DNA of 64,000 nucleotides from Azolla caroliniana (Eukaryota > Polypodiophyta): assembly GCA_043228905.1 (NCBI GenBank), contig JBHGNT010000009.1, positions 3,472,001 through 3,536,000 on the forward strand, given 5' to 3'. The translations under genes and the position numbers were made by a program. Numbering within the stretch: position 1 is the stretch's first letter; every line of letters starts with the position of its first letter. The notes under the pieces were generated by a model. The model ran no database searches. It saw only the letters and a list, made by a program, of their open reading frames with translations, and had not been told where the DNA came from. Of the stretch, positions 28,982 through 39,216 are shown piece by piece.

Positions 28982-30101
28982 TCACCCGCCGCTCTTCAAA
29001 ACTTCACCAGCTCCGAACTGGTTGTCGTCGAGGTCCTCACTTCCCGGGTCTGGCTTGTCTTGATGCCGCTTCTTGAAAGTCTTGATCCTCTTCCCGGCTA
29101 CCGGCACCGCTATCCGTGTCCCGTCGAGCTCCGCAAGGTGGTAAGTACCGTTGTCGTTTGCGCTCGTACGGTGTAGGGCCTGAAACACCTCCTCACTAAC
29201 TTCCTTGTAGCCTTGTGCTGATTGTTGAGACTGCTGTCATAAACCAGCACCTAGTCGCCATCCTCGATTTTTTCGGTTGTAGCTGGTGCATTTGGTCGAA
29301 CCGGGCCTTGTTCCCTGCCCTCGCCGCGTGCAGGTTCGCCTTAGCCCATTCCACGTCTTCCGGTCTTCGCTCGAGTTGTCGAATCTGCGCTGCCAACAGC
29401 TCCTCCCGGCTCATCTCGTCCTTCCAATCCACCGCAACCCAGGAAGAAATCGTTCGCTCCATCAACATGATGGGCTTCTACCCGTATATTAGTTCCACCG
29501 ACATGAACCCGGTCACCAAACTATGGGTAGTTCGGTCCGCCCATAGCGCATAAGGTAGGAGCCGCGACCAACTCCCAACTTGACTTTCGCACACGCGTAC
29601 TAATGCTTTCACGATCGGCCCGTGCCTACGCTGTACCTTCCCGTTAGCCTCCAGGTTGTACGCCGTAGTGAGGGAGAGCTTAACCCCTAATCGGTCGAAC
29701 AACTCTTCGGCTTCCTACGCATCCAGCTCTCCCTGGTCAACTACTATCTTTCCTACGCACCCGTACCGGCATACCACTTCTTCGATCAGGAACCGGCACA
29801 CGACCTCAGTCGTTTTGTTCTGTAGGGCACGACCCTCCACCTAATTCATCAAGTCCTCCCGCGCAAGCACCAGGTACTGCATCTGCCCTACACCCATCGG
29901 CATCGTCACTAAGTTTACCATCCGCTTGAAATGAACAGTCTGCGGGTAGGTTGGGTGCAGCTCATCTCGATGTCGGATCACGGAGTGCATCTGACAGTTT
30001 TCGCATGTTGTTACAAATCGATGCACATCCTGGTACAACCCTGGCCACCAATACTTCTCCTTCAGATTCTCCAACATGCCCCATGTCTTGCGATGTCCGG
30101 C
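28982..30101 (-). pseudogene. Integrase of R4
   Basis: Minus-strand frames from right to left: ENLKEKYWWPGLYQDVHRFVTT and CENCQMHSVIRHRDEL (intact C-x2-C of the zinc finger), VNLVTMPMGVGQMQYLVLARED (first catalytic Asp region altered to NLVTMP), VPVRVCRKDSS-type degenerate core, MFDRLGVKLSLTTAYNLEANGKV, then the RRHGPIVKALVRVC and LLPYALWADRTTHSLVTGF block, a DWKDEMSREELLAAQIRQLERR helix, and YHLAELDGTRIAVPVAGKRIK near the end. The C-terminal GTYHLAELDGT module is typical of this Ty3 group. It is fragmented by frameshifts. Confidence 0.8.
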
Positions 30102-30756
30102 CTAGGGACTCTCATGGTACGCCGCTAGCAACCCCTCTCGCTTTGCCTTTCCTGCCACTACGCAGAGTGGGACGCTGCCTCGCTTCTTTGGGTGCCTCCA
30201 TATGCTCCCGTTCTGCAGGAAGAAACGGTACGCCTTCTTTTGTATACGGCTAACCTCTTCCCTTGTCCATGCCGCGTCCGGCGCCATTGTTTTCAGGAAC
30301 CTGCCAATCTGGAACCACTCCCCATCGTACTCCCCCTTGTTGAAGTTGTTAAGCGTCGGAGTGCTCCCCACCCTTGTCGTCACGTAAGCCGACTCAAAGA
30401 AGTCTACGCCGACTTCTTCGTCTTCCGAAACCATGATGTCCTCGTTGTCGAATTGTGTTCTAGAAAGCATGTCGGCCATGGTGTTGACTTTACCAGAGAT
30501 GTGCCGTATCTCCGGGTTCAAAGACTTAATGTACGCAATCCACTTGAGCATTGCCAGGTCCGGCATCACGCATCCGGAAACCATACCAAGGATCGGTAGG
30601 CAGTTCGTCTTGATTATCACCTTCGTCCCGATCAAGTAGTCTTTATCGGCCTTGACTGCCGTAACGATAGCCTAGAGTTTGCGTTTAACTTGGCGTATGC
30701 TCGCTGTCGCTCACTCAGCACCTTCGCTCCGAACCGGATGGGCAACCTCGTGCCGG
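30102..30756 (-). pseudogene. RNase H and linker of R4, downstream part
   Basis: LPIRFGAKVLSERQRAYAKL at the S2 boundary, then IGTKVIIKTNCLPILGMVSGC, PDLAMLKWIAYIKSLNPEIR, HISGKVNTMADMLS, an acidic spacer and VSRIQKKAYRFFLQNGSIWR leading to integrase. Frame changes near 30640. It is separated from its N-terminal part by solo LTR S2. Confidence 0.8.
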
Positions 30757-31384
30757 TGTCGTGAAGATTTCCGGCTATAGTGTGAAACCGGGGTGGAATG
30801 GGCAAGTTGGTGGTGTGCAACATGTGCACATGTATACTAGGAAATGGTGTATAGAAATAACAGGGGAAATTTTATTCCACATTGTAAGGTCCCTCCCTCC
30901 TTGGGCTATAAAAGGAAGGGAGGGTTCACTTATGAAGGGTTGCCCATTTTGAGTGGTAAGGGTATACCATTTTGTAGAGGGTCTTTCTTTTGTTAAGAGT
31001 TCCTAGGGTTAGTAACTTCTTGTTTTCTTTTCTTCTTCTTCTCCTTCTTGAGAAGTTGGGCGCCGCAACTATGGCGGCAAAGCTGTTAGGTTAACTTCTT
31101 TTCTTCTGAGCGTACCCCGGCTTGAAGCCGGGGTTGTATCTTTTCCCTTCGTAATATACATATAATCATATTTGTTTGTGCATATTGGTATATCTAATGG
31201 TGTCGGGAGCATAGCCCCTTCCGTTTCCTGTGCATAAGAGTCGGTGTTGCACGCATTCTCTCTCTTGTGTTCGGTTGCCTCGGGGTCGTGTCCGGAGTCG
31301 GTTTTCTTGGCATCCCTTTTTCCCTCGTTCGAGACCCCCTGTGGTCCCACCCCTTTCTACACACGCGCGCGTAATAATGCGACA
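30757..31384 (+). repeat. Solo family R LTR S2
   Basis: 628 bp, TGTCGTGAAGATTTCCGG to AATAATGCGACA, with perfect 4-bp duplications ccgg at 30753-30756 and 31385-31388. Plus orientation. It contains ctataaaagg at about 30906 and is closest to the S1/R3 LTR types. It interrupts R4 RNase H, whose frame is continuous across the site once it is removed. Confidence 0.93.
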
Positions 31385-31388
31385 CCGG

Positions 31389-32245
31389 TTTTGTCCTCCT
31401 GGTTGACCACCCATCCTATGCCGGTCGGGCTCGTGTCTACCGTAATGTAGATTGGGACATACATGCCGTAAACCGCTTTTCAGAGTGCCGGTGCCGCGGT
31501 TAGCACCTCCTTCAGCCTACGAACCGACTCCGCATGCTCCTCACCCCACCTGAATTTTCGCCCCTTCTTTAGCAACCCATAGAGCGGCTCCACGACGTGT
31601 GCGTAATGCGGAATCCAGATATGGTAGAACGCACACACGCCTAGGAACCTCCGCACCTCCGTAACTGACTTGCATTCTTCCTTCATTGCGGAGATGGCTT
31701 CTACCTTTGCTGGGGACGGCTTCTGGCCGTAAGACCTACAAAAGTGCCCGACCACTAGGATCTTCGACTGCCCAAAAGCCGATTTATCTCTGGAGAAGGT
31801 GAGTCGCGCGTCCTCAAGTCTTTGGAGCACCTTCTCGCAGTCGCCAATGTGGTCCACTACGAATATTCGGCACGGTAAACCACCGATTTGAATATGGGGC
31901 ACTCGACGGCTCGAGGATACCCATCTCCGCCTTCTGCTTCAGCAACTCCATCAACCTCGGGATGTGAGCTATGGGTACCAGAATCGGGTTGAGATTCCAC
32001 GACACATGTAGTACCATGAAGATCACCATTGGTTCCACGATCGTTGGGTCTATGCACCCGATCTCCCCCGGCGCAGATGCGAAGGCCTTCCTGTGCCTTC
32101 TGAGCATTCTCTGAAACCTCTCCTCCTCCATCGGTAGTAGGAAGGCACCTCCACCGACCTTGAGCTCTCGTAGCGTTATGTCGGTGAACCGGTGTCCTAT
32201 GTCGGCCGGATTCCGCAAACTTGGGTCCCACGTGACCCCTTTCAT
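31389..32245 (-). pseudogene. Reverse transcriptase of R4 with core deletion
   Basis: The N-terminal RT part is MVIFMVLHVSWNLNPILVPIAHI, then GILEPSSAPYSNRWFTVP near 31880. It is followed at once by VVDHIGDCEKVLQRLEDARL, KILVVGHFCRSYGQKPSPAKVE and VTEVRRFLGVCAFYHIWIPH. In R2 and R5 some 100 residues including FLDDIPIKG lie between these parts, so the palm catalytic core is deleted. RNase H starts near 31470 and is cut by S2. Confidence 0.82.
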
Positions 32246-32913
32246 TCATTCCTCGTTGCCCTCCGGCAAGGATGCCACGACTGGCCTCACCTTCCGGTCC
32301 ACAGTCTTGTACCTCGTATCCAAGCGGGCCATCCGATCCGACCCGACTCTTACACCGAAGTGGGCAATGACTTCGTACATCTCCACCGAGTTGACCGGAA
32401 TCACTCGGTCTTCACTGAGGCCTTCATCGATCACCTTTCCCATTTCCCCCAAGGTGTCGTCGAAAGAGACCACCTCCACGACGCCGCTAATTTCTTTGTC
32501 GGGGCGGAGGACTCCACACTCTCTGAAACGTTCCTTGGCCCTCTTCTTCTCCCGGCCATCGACGTCGGCTATGATACAACCTCCATTGTCAGAGACCCAA
32601 AACTTCCTACCTATAGTACACTTGTGGGGTTCTGCCGGAGTGTCTGGACTATCACGACCCCACGCCTTGATAGCGACAACCGAGGGTCTCACGATTACGC
32701 TCATGGTTCGGTTGCACTGTCAGAAATTGAATGGAGTGTCGCCCATCTTTGCTTTTCACACGTGCGTACGCCGAACCATTATCCAACACCTTTGTCTCCA
32801 TGCGTGCCGCCGTAATGTATGGTTCGCCGAGTATCACCGGGTGCTAGGATGTCTCCTGCACGAAGAAGTGTTGATCAATCTCGGCATCGTCGATTTTCAC
32901 ACGTACATTCGGA
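32246..32913 (-). pseudogene. Protease end and pre-RT region of R4
   Basis: MILGEPYITAARMETKVLDNGS (32770-32837), the C-terminal protease strand, then IRPNHERNRE-like VQPNHERNRETLG, KFWVSDNGGCIIADVDGREKKRA and MARLDTRYKTVDRKVRPV. These motifs line up with R2 20390-20960. The upstream part continues at 35905 beyond C3. Confidence 0.78.
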
Positions 32914-32918
32914 CAGGC

Positions 32919-33353
32919 TGTTGAGAAACAAGCTCAACAAAGGTATGTGATGCTTATTGAGAAATAAGCTATAATAGCTATTAGCTAATTAGCTACTACT
33001 GGACATAAAGGTGAAACAATTATTTAGCTACTGACAACTAATTAGCTACTGACAGCTAATTAGCTACTGGCACCTAATTAGCTGCATAAATAAGTCACTT
33101 ATGTACTTAGGTAAAAAGTTGTAGTAAGTAGTAAGTAAGAGAAGAGTGAGAGTAGTGCAAAGAGTAAGCACAGAAAAACAGAAAACAGAAAACAGACGAG
33201 AGCAAGTTGAGCTCTGCGTGTAATGAAGTAGAAGCTTTTGGATTGTGTAAAAGGTAAGCCTCCTTCCCATTCCCCCTTTCTGTCTTGAGCACCGAACAAT
33301 CCACACATCACGATCCGCTGTGCACACAGAAGAGTCGTAACGACTTTGTAACA
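32919..33353 (+). repeat. 5' LTR of C3
   Basis: It starts with the hairpin TGTTGAG-7 bases-CTCAACA and ends CTTTGTAACA. Several direct AATTAGCTACT-type repeats occur in U3 (32980-33080). Confidence 0.92.
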
Positions 33354-33365
33354 TGGTATCAGAGC
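33354..33365 (+). promoter_or_regulatory. Primer binding site of C3
   Basis: TGGTATCAGAGC, the exact plant iMet primer site, directly adjacent to the LTR. Confidence 0.93.
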
Positions 33366-33491
33366 ATAGTTGCTCATAAAGAAGAGTATAGCAGTGCACA
33401 GATCTGAGAAGGTTATTTCTCTGTTTGTTGATCTGAATCAGAGAGTTACTTGTTGAAGTAATCGTAGCAAAAGCCCTAATAGAAAGAGAAG

Positions 33492-35111
33492 ATGGCTGCT
33501 GAGAATGCAAGCCAAATCATTACAGAGAAATTAGAAAAAAACAATTTCCTGGCGTGGAAATTTAGAATGACAAATTTCCTGATGGGGAAAGGATATTCGG
33601 ATTACATTGAAGGAGACCTAGAAGAGGCTCTAAAGATCCTTGAAGAAAATGCATCTGCTGCACAAATAAAAGCATTTAAGGAATTGAACCAAGGGGCAAG
33701 AAAGGTATTGCATTGGCTCTCACTTAGCATATCAGATTTGATGCTTGGACACATACAGAATGCTATGCTTCCAAAAGAAGCTTGGGACAGTTTAGTAAAA
33801 CTGTTTGCAGTGACTACAAAGGCAAGAAAGCTTCTGTTGAAGAGTGAGCTAAATACCTTGGAAAAAGGTAAGATGTCAGTAAATGAGTATGCTCTGAAAA
33901 TAAAGAGCATATGTGAATCACTTGCTTCTATCAATGTGAAGGTAGAAGATGATGATAAGGTGGAAATATGCTTAAGAGGTTTAGGACCTCAATATAAAAG
34001 CTTCAAAACATCTATTCTCACGAGGGATAGCATCCCAAGTTTTCCAGATCTGGTTTCAATGCTTGTAGTGGAAGAAAGAAATCAGATGGATGATGTAAAC
34101 AAAGGAAACTCAGAGAATGAGGGGCAAGCCCTCTACAATAGTGCTGGAAGAGGCCGAGGAAGAGGCCATGGAAGATTTGGTTAAGCTAGAACCAACAATA
34201 ATTATCAAGGAGGAGGACAAGAAGCCATTAGTGGAAGAAACAACATCAGAGGCAGGGGGAGCAATCGAGGTAGAGGTAAGCAAACCTATTTGAATGATGA
34301 TGGCTGCTGGTATTGTGGAGAACCAGGCCACACACAGGCTGAATGCTATAAAAAGCAAAATGATGAGAAAAGAGGGAAGAGACAACAAAATAATTATGCC
34401 TCAACTAGTGAAGACTGTGATAAAGATGGTGCATTTGTGATGCAACATGAAACAACAACAGTGGCTGAATGTTCACAAAGATGTAATGAAGAGTTTATGT
34501 GGTATGTAGATTCTGGGGCATCTAATCATATGACAGGACATAAAAACTCACCAATAGAGCATGTTGGAGATATCCCATTGTGGGAAGAAAAAGGAAAATC
34601 AAAGTATATGCTAAATGTGATGCATGTTCCAAACCTTGCAAAAAATCTGATTTCTATTGCACAGATAGTGGAGCAAGGAATGCAAGTGAAGTTTAAGCAA
34701 AGTGGATGCTTCATAGAGAAAAATGGAAAGCTCATTGCAAAAGGAAAACGAGACGGAAGGATGTTTGTGTTAGATGTGGATATGCCTAGGAAGATTACAA
34801 CCATGTTTACAGAAGGTATGAGTGTAACCTCAGAAGTGGAAATGTGGCATAAAAGAATCGGTCACATAAGTATGCAAACATTGAAAAATATGTTGAGGAA
34901 AGATGTAGTGGTTGGACTACCTAAGTTCAAAGACTGTGAGATGGGAAAAGTATGTGAAGCATGTCAATATGGAAAGCAAAACAGGTTGCCTTTCCCTCAT
35001 GAAAGACACGTAAGCCAAAATTGGGAAGTGCAACTATTTCATAGAGTAGCAAGAAACAAGCTACTGTTGCATTGTCAAGTACTGAAGTTGAGTATAGAGG
35101 AGCTACAATAG
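33492..35111 (+). pseudogene. Gag, protease and integrase start of C3
   Basis: Starts MAAENASQIITEKLEKNNFLAWKF. The Gag domain (UBN2-like) runs to about residue 200, then an Arg/Gly-rich tract (RGRGRGHGRFG) ends in a TAA at 34182-34184. The same frame continues: RGSNRGRGK, knuckle CWYCGGEPGH-like CWYCGEPGHTQAEC (34308-34350), protease WYVDSGASNHMTG (34501-34540), and the integrase zinc finger with HKRIGHIS and CEACQYGKQNRLPFPHE (to 35005). After that it joins the RNase H tail out of frame. One stop plus the deletion inactivate it as a polyprotein, but Gag up to 34184 is complete. Confidence 0.88.
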
Positions 35112-35380
35112 CTACTTGTGAAGAGGTATGGATCAGAAGATTGCTTTCTAATTTGGGAGAATATATAGATGGTGCTATCACAATTTGGTGTGACAATATG
35201 AGCAACATTCAGCTGGCAAAAAACCCAATGTTCCATGCAAGAACAAAGCACATCGAAGTGCATTATCACTTTGTTAGAGAAAAAGTGATTGATGGAGAAG
35301 TGGATCTGTTGTATGTAAGTACAAATCAGCAAGTGGCTGATATTCTTACGAAGGGATTGAGCATGGAAAAACATACATAG
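35040..35380 (+). pseudogene. RNase H tail of C3
   Basis: SSRKQATVALSSTEVEYRGATIA, WCDNMSNIQLAKNPMFHARTKH, VHYHFVREKVIDGEVDLLYV and VADILTKGLSMEKH. It is joined directly to integrase by deletion. The polypurine tract cttgagggggag (35477-35488) precedes the 3' LTR. Confidence 0.87.
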
Positions 35381-35488
35381 TTTAGAGACATGATGGGAGT
35401 TATAACCATCGGCATGGTAGCTGAAAAGCATGAAGAAAAGAAGATTGAAGATGACCTCAAGAAAGGATAATTTGAGCTTGAGGGGGAG

Positions 35489-35899
35489 TGTTGAGAAACA
35501 AGCTCAACAAAGGTATGTGATGCTTATTGAGAAATAAGCTATAGTAGCTATTAGCTAATTAGCTACTTGTGGACATAAAGGTGAAACAACTATTTAGCTA
35601 CAGACAACTAATTAGCTATTGGCACCTAATTAGCTGCATATATAAGTCACTTATGTACTTAGGTAAAAAGTTGTAGTAAGTAGTAAGTAAGAGAAGAGTG
35701 AGAGTAGTGCAGAGAGTAAGAACAGAAAAACAGAAAACAGACGAGAGCAAGTTGAGCTCTGCGTGTAATGAAGTAGAAGCTTTTGGATTGTGCAAAAGGT
35801 AAGCCTCCTTCTCCTTCCCCCTTTCTGTCTTGAGCACTGAACGATCTAGCACATCACGATCCGATGTGCACACACAAGAGCTGTAGCACCTTCGTAACA
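35489..35899 (+). repeat. 3' LTR of C3
   Basis: 411 bp, with the same ends as 32919-33353. It lacks one AGCTACTGACAGCTAATT unit of the left LTR. Confidence 0.92.
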
Positions 35900-35904
35900 C
35901 ATGC

Positions 35905-36522
35905 CCCGTGCAGCTCCTCCGTGGCGTGTGTTGCCACGCGTGTCTTCCACCCGTCCTTGGTGTTGATCAGCCACTTCCCTTTCTTATAGAAGTCCATAGA
36001 CATCAGGTTGATCTCTGACCCGTGGTCGATCATTGCCACTACCGGCTCTTGGACATCCCTGACCCGAACAGGGATCTCCATAGTAGCCCTTGCCCAGTGC
36101 AACTTCAAATAGTGGCTCTCCACCAACTCATCTTCTAGGGCCATGTCGTCTAGGTGCGTCGTTCGCACCTCCACCGGCTTCTCCGGCTTCAGCTCTGTTG
36201 AGAGCCGTTTACGCTTCACCAAGTCCACGATGGAATAGTGGAACACTTTCTTGGCGATTCCAAACACCTCCCTCAGCAACAGCTCCACCTTGCTGTCGAG
36301 AATCCGCTCCTCGAGGACCTTCCGCAGGTCCGTCGTCCTTTCGATTTCGGTGCCCAGCCAGTAACCGGTCGACCTTGCTTTGTCTTCCATGCCGGGATTG
36401 CCAGCTTCATTCCTCTTCGGCCCGAACCGGGTCTCGTACCAATTCGGGGACGTGGTCGCACCGACCTTCCCTACTCTCTTATCATCCACCAGAACTTCGC
36501 AGTTCTGGCATGCGGCTTCCAC
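35905..36522 (-). pseudogene. Gag end and protease start of R4
   Basis: LRKVLEERILDSKVELLLRE, IAKKVFHYSIVDLVKRKRLS, then VRDVQEPVVAMIDHGSEINLMS (catalytic Asp in IDHGSE), FYKKGKWLINTKDG and TEELHGAC up to C3. It lines up with R2 19880-20310, without the R2 frameshift. Confidence 0.8.
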
Positions 36523-37727
36523 GAGGCCGGTCTTCTCCTATACCAACTCGTCCCACCCGGTGACTTCCCAGACCCGCTGCTCTGTGTGGTCCGCTTCTTC
36601 CCTCTAGCACCAAGGGCCAGAACCCAGAGTTTTTCATTTTCCGGTCTTTGTTATCTCCTACCCGGATTCCGGCCGATGCCGAATAATGGATGGCCTTTGC
36701 ATGGCACGCCACTGCTTCTTCCATTAACCGCTTCATCCCGTAGCGCCCGAAATTTGTCTCCATGGCTCTCTGGGTATAACTAACATGCACCCGCCCATTC
36801 GACAGGTACACCACGTTACCCCTGAGTGCCTCAGCAAACTCCACGTAGTCTCGTTGGCTGTGCCCGACCGCGTCGCACCACATACACCGTTGTCCAACTG
36901 GTGGCCTCCGATCGCGTGGCTGCCCTCCACTGTCTCTCCGAGCTTGCGCGATCTGCAGGTCGCACACCATTTGTGTCAGCTCCTCCGGATGGGCCCTTGA
37001 CCGCACCAGTCAATGCTAAGCCTATCTCAAGCCAATCTTGGGTTTCCTCTTTTCGTGCTGACGAAGGCTCATCGAACTTCCTTGCCAGGACGGGTCTCGC
37101 CGCCGACGATTCCTCATTGCCCCACTCACGCCGCTTGTCGAAATAGCTGCAGACTCTTTTGACCGTGGCCTAGTCGATTGTCAGCCCATCTTCTATCTCT
37201 AGCAGGAGACCCACTTGATCCCGATCCCGCACGTCCACCGCTTTGACGAACAACAGGACATGGCTCGTGTCTAGCACGGTCCTGTCCAATGCCGAGAGCC
37301 ATGCGAAGCGTTCTTCGAACTCCAGGAGGAGCGTCGGCGCATTCCTCCCCTTTCCGGGGGTCTCCACCCACTCCATGAAGTCCCGCTTTGATAACCAAAG
37401 TGCGTCATCAAGACCGTACCTTTCGAGGATCCGTGCTTTGAAGTCTCCCCAAGTCCGGCATCCAGCATGTACCTCAAGCACCTCTACGTGGATGCCCGGT
37501 GTCGCCACCCGAGGGAACCCGGCCAGACGCCTATCCTCCGGAATGTCCCTCATCACCATCTCGGAATGGTAGGTCTCGAAATAGCTCATGGCGTCCTTCC
37601 CACCGAACCAGCCTATTGTGCCAACAATTGCTTCAATAGCCTTGTCGAGGGCGCTCGTGCCCTCACGAGCACTTTCTATCCGATCGATTTTTGCCGCCAT
37701 GGCTTCGGTGAGCTCTGATCCCCTCAT
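36482..37727 (-). pseudogene. gag: Gag of R4
   Basis: Starts MRGSELTEAMAAKIDRIESA at 37727, just inside the PBS. KAIEAIVGTIGWFGGKDAMS, YFETYHSEMVMRD, IHVEVLEVHAGCRTWGDF and SKRDFMEWVETPGKGRN follow, then a break near 37150-37010. It continues ELTQMVCDLQIAQARRDSG and the knuckle CMWCDAVGHSQRDY, in which the last Cys is Tyr. NFGRYGMKRLMEEAVA follows. It has the most complete Gag N-terminus of the autonomous family R copies here. Confidence 0.82.
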
Positions 37728-37750
37728 CTTCGACTCCTCTGTGACCTTGT

Positions 37751-37768
37751 TTCACGTCGGGTTCACCA
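37751..37768 (-). promoter_or_regulatory. Primer binding site of R4
   Basis: Plus strand ttcacgtcgggttcacca; the minus strand TGGTGAACCCGACGTG begins 5 bases after the LTR. Confidence 0.75.
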
Positions 37769-37773
37769 AATGA

Positions 37774-38219
37774 TGTTGTGTTGTTTCTCTTTCGGGTAGG
37801 GAATAAGGTGGGACCGCGGGGGACCTGAACCGAGGAGCAAGAGAGAGAAGTGCACAAGCGTAGGGCCGGTTAGGCCCGTTTCCAACTGACAAACGATAGA
37901 GGAGGAGAGAGCTCGGTTCCCAGTCCGACAGCACCTCGTCCTCGCCAAATACGCCCCCTTTTTAGTCTTCTCCCCTTCCCTTTTATAGGCCGCCAGGGGG
38001 GGACCGTTACATCCTGGTCACATCACCTTTATTCTCTGTCCCTTCGGATAGAGATCCGCTTCGATTTACTAGCCTATTAATATATTCTCCCTAGGATATA
38101 CACATCACGCCGGCCTATTCCTAGTTATGTACAATGTGTTGGGTTGAGTGCACACGCGTAAGTGACGTTTCACGCGCCGAATTCCCTGATTCCACCTAAG
38201 GCCGATTTTCTCCACGATA
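37774..38219 (-). repeat. 5' LTR of R4
   Basis: 446 bp: TGTTGTGTTGTTTC to CTCCACGATA as read on the plus strand (final CA is TA, a C to T change). The segment at 38130-38160 is the uninterrupted counterpart of the R3 insertion site. Confidence 0.82.
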
Positions 38220-38223
38220 GCGT

Positions 38224-38466
38224 GATTGGGGTGGTTTTGAGGTTCTTTCCAATATTGATTCTCCCGATTGTAGCATGCCGTGTCCGGAGTGTTCGTCGTG
38301 TGGTAGTGTGGCGCATTGTCTTCCCATGGCTGTGCTGCTTCTCTGGGCGGTGGGGGTGGTTGGCCAGGATTGGGTCGAGGCTCGATTTGGTGGACTGTAG
38401 TTGTGGCTGGTCGGTTCAACATGTTGTACTCACATTGCTCGACCGTATGTGTCCGTGAATGGCAGA
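38224..38466 (-). pseudogene. Gag fragment of T1
   Basis: The minus strand reads RTHTVEQCEYNMLNRPATTT and VHQIEPRPN, matching T2 gag HTVDQCEYNMLNHTTTAP and VRQIEPRN. This is the second CCHC knuckle and following proline-rich linker. C1 splits it from 44022-44093, and R4 inserted at its other side. Confidence 0.78.
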
Positions 38467-38471
38467 TGGGG

Positions 38472-38884
38472 TGTTGGGATTTACGGTCCCTCCGGATGGG
38501 ATGTCCGGAGATGAATGACGGCAAGCCCGGTTGCGGTTACGGAACCGGAGGATGAAGAGTACCCGGCATGAAGCCGGATGAAGAGTACCCGGCTACGGAG
38601 CCGGATGATGTAGACCCCGGGTACGGAGCCGGATGATGAAGACCCGGCTACGGAGCCGGATGATGAAGACCCGGCTACGGAGCCGGATGATGTATGTACC
38701 CGGAGAGAGATCCGGATGCGGGGACATATTTGTGAATATGTTTGCCAAGGGCCCTTGTGGCTATATTTGTAAATAGCCTGAAAGTCATATGTGTATAAAT
38801 ATGACTTAGGGCAAACTGTTTATTGCTGCTGTAAGTTGCTACTCATTTTTCTGTTTTTCCACTTAGAGAGAGTGAAGAGAGCAG

Positions 38885-38915
<31 letters not shown>

Positions 38916-39185
38916 GAAGAGGTCGTTGCCTCTGTGTATTACCGCCGCCTGTGGCGAAGACAGTGAGCTCAAGGTTGTTGCCTTGAAGCTTCACCATTGT
39001 ACATCTCTGTTCATAGTGATAGTTGGAGTTTGAGGACTCCCGTGGTTTTTCCCGTATAGGGTTTTCCACGTTAATCCCTGTGTTATCGTGTCTTTCTCTG
39101 TGTGTCCTATTTTCTGCTGCATTGATTCGCGATTTGTCGGTTGTGGCCGAGCGGTGAAGGCGAATCGGAGCGTTGATTCGCAACA
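38472..39185 (+). repeat. 5' LTR of C1
   Basis: 714 bp, TGTTGGGATTTACGG to TTGATTCGCAACA. U3 has a minisatellite (38560-38720), a tataaatatgac TATA-like box near 38793, a (GA)n run (38887-38914) and GGTTGTGGCCGAGCGG near the end. Confidence 0.95.
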
Positions 39186-39188
39186 AAG

Positions 39189-39200
39189 TGGTATCAGAGC
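39189..39200 (+). promoter_or_regulatory. Primer binding site of C1
   Basis: TGGTATCAGAGC, the exact plant iMet primer site, 3 bases after the LTR. Confidence 0.93.
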
Positions 39201-39216
39201 GACGGCAGTGCAGAAA

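Larger units (their letters stand above)
32919..35899 (+). mobile_element. Internally deleted copia element C3
   Basis: A 2.98-kb plus-strand element: LTRs 32919-33353 and 35489-35899, iMet-type PBS at 33354-33365, gag, protease, start of integrase, then a jump to the end of RNase H. Flanks caggc (32914-32918) and catgc (35900-35904) are a 5-bp duplication with one mismatch; removing C3 restores R4 protease (EELHGAC). Reverse transcriptase and the integrase core are absent, so it is nonautonomous. LTR differences include a 20-bp segment present only on the left. Confidence 0.9.
23362..38219 (-). mobile_element. Family R element R4, with nested insertions
   Basis: A minus-strand autonomous-type element inserted in T1 gag. 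Its 5' LTR is at 37774-38219 and a truncated 3' LTR lies in two pieces, 23362-23457 and 28846-28908, split by R3. Internal regions are 28909-30756, 31389-32913 and 35905-37773, split by solo LTR S2 and copia C3. The flank after the right end is gcgt (38220-38223). The left end was lost in the deletion that fused it to R2. Confidence 0.85.

Noticed and set aside
33074-33300. Small Phe/Leu-rich minus-strand ORFs as membrane peptides
   Set aside because: They lie in the C3 LTR and are repeated in the other LTR (35616-35900); chance frames.
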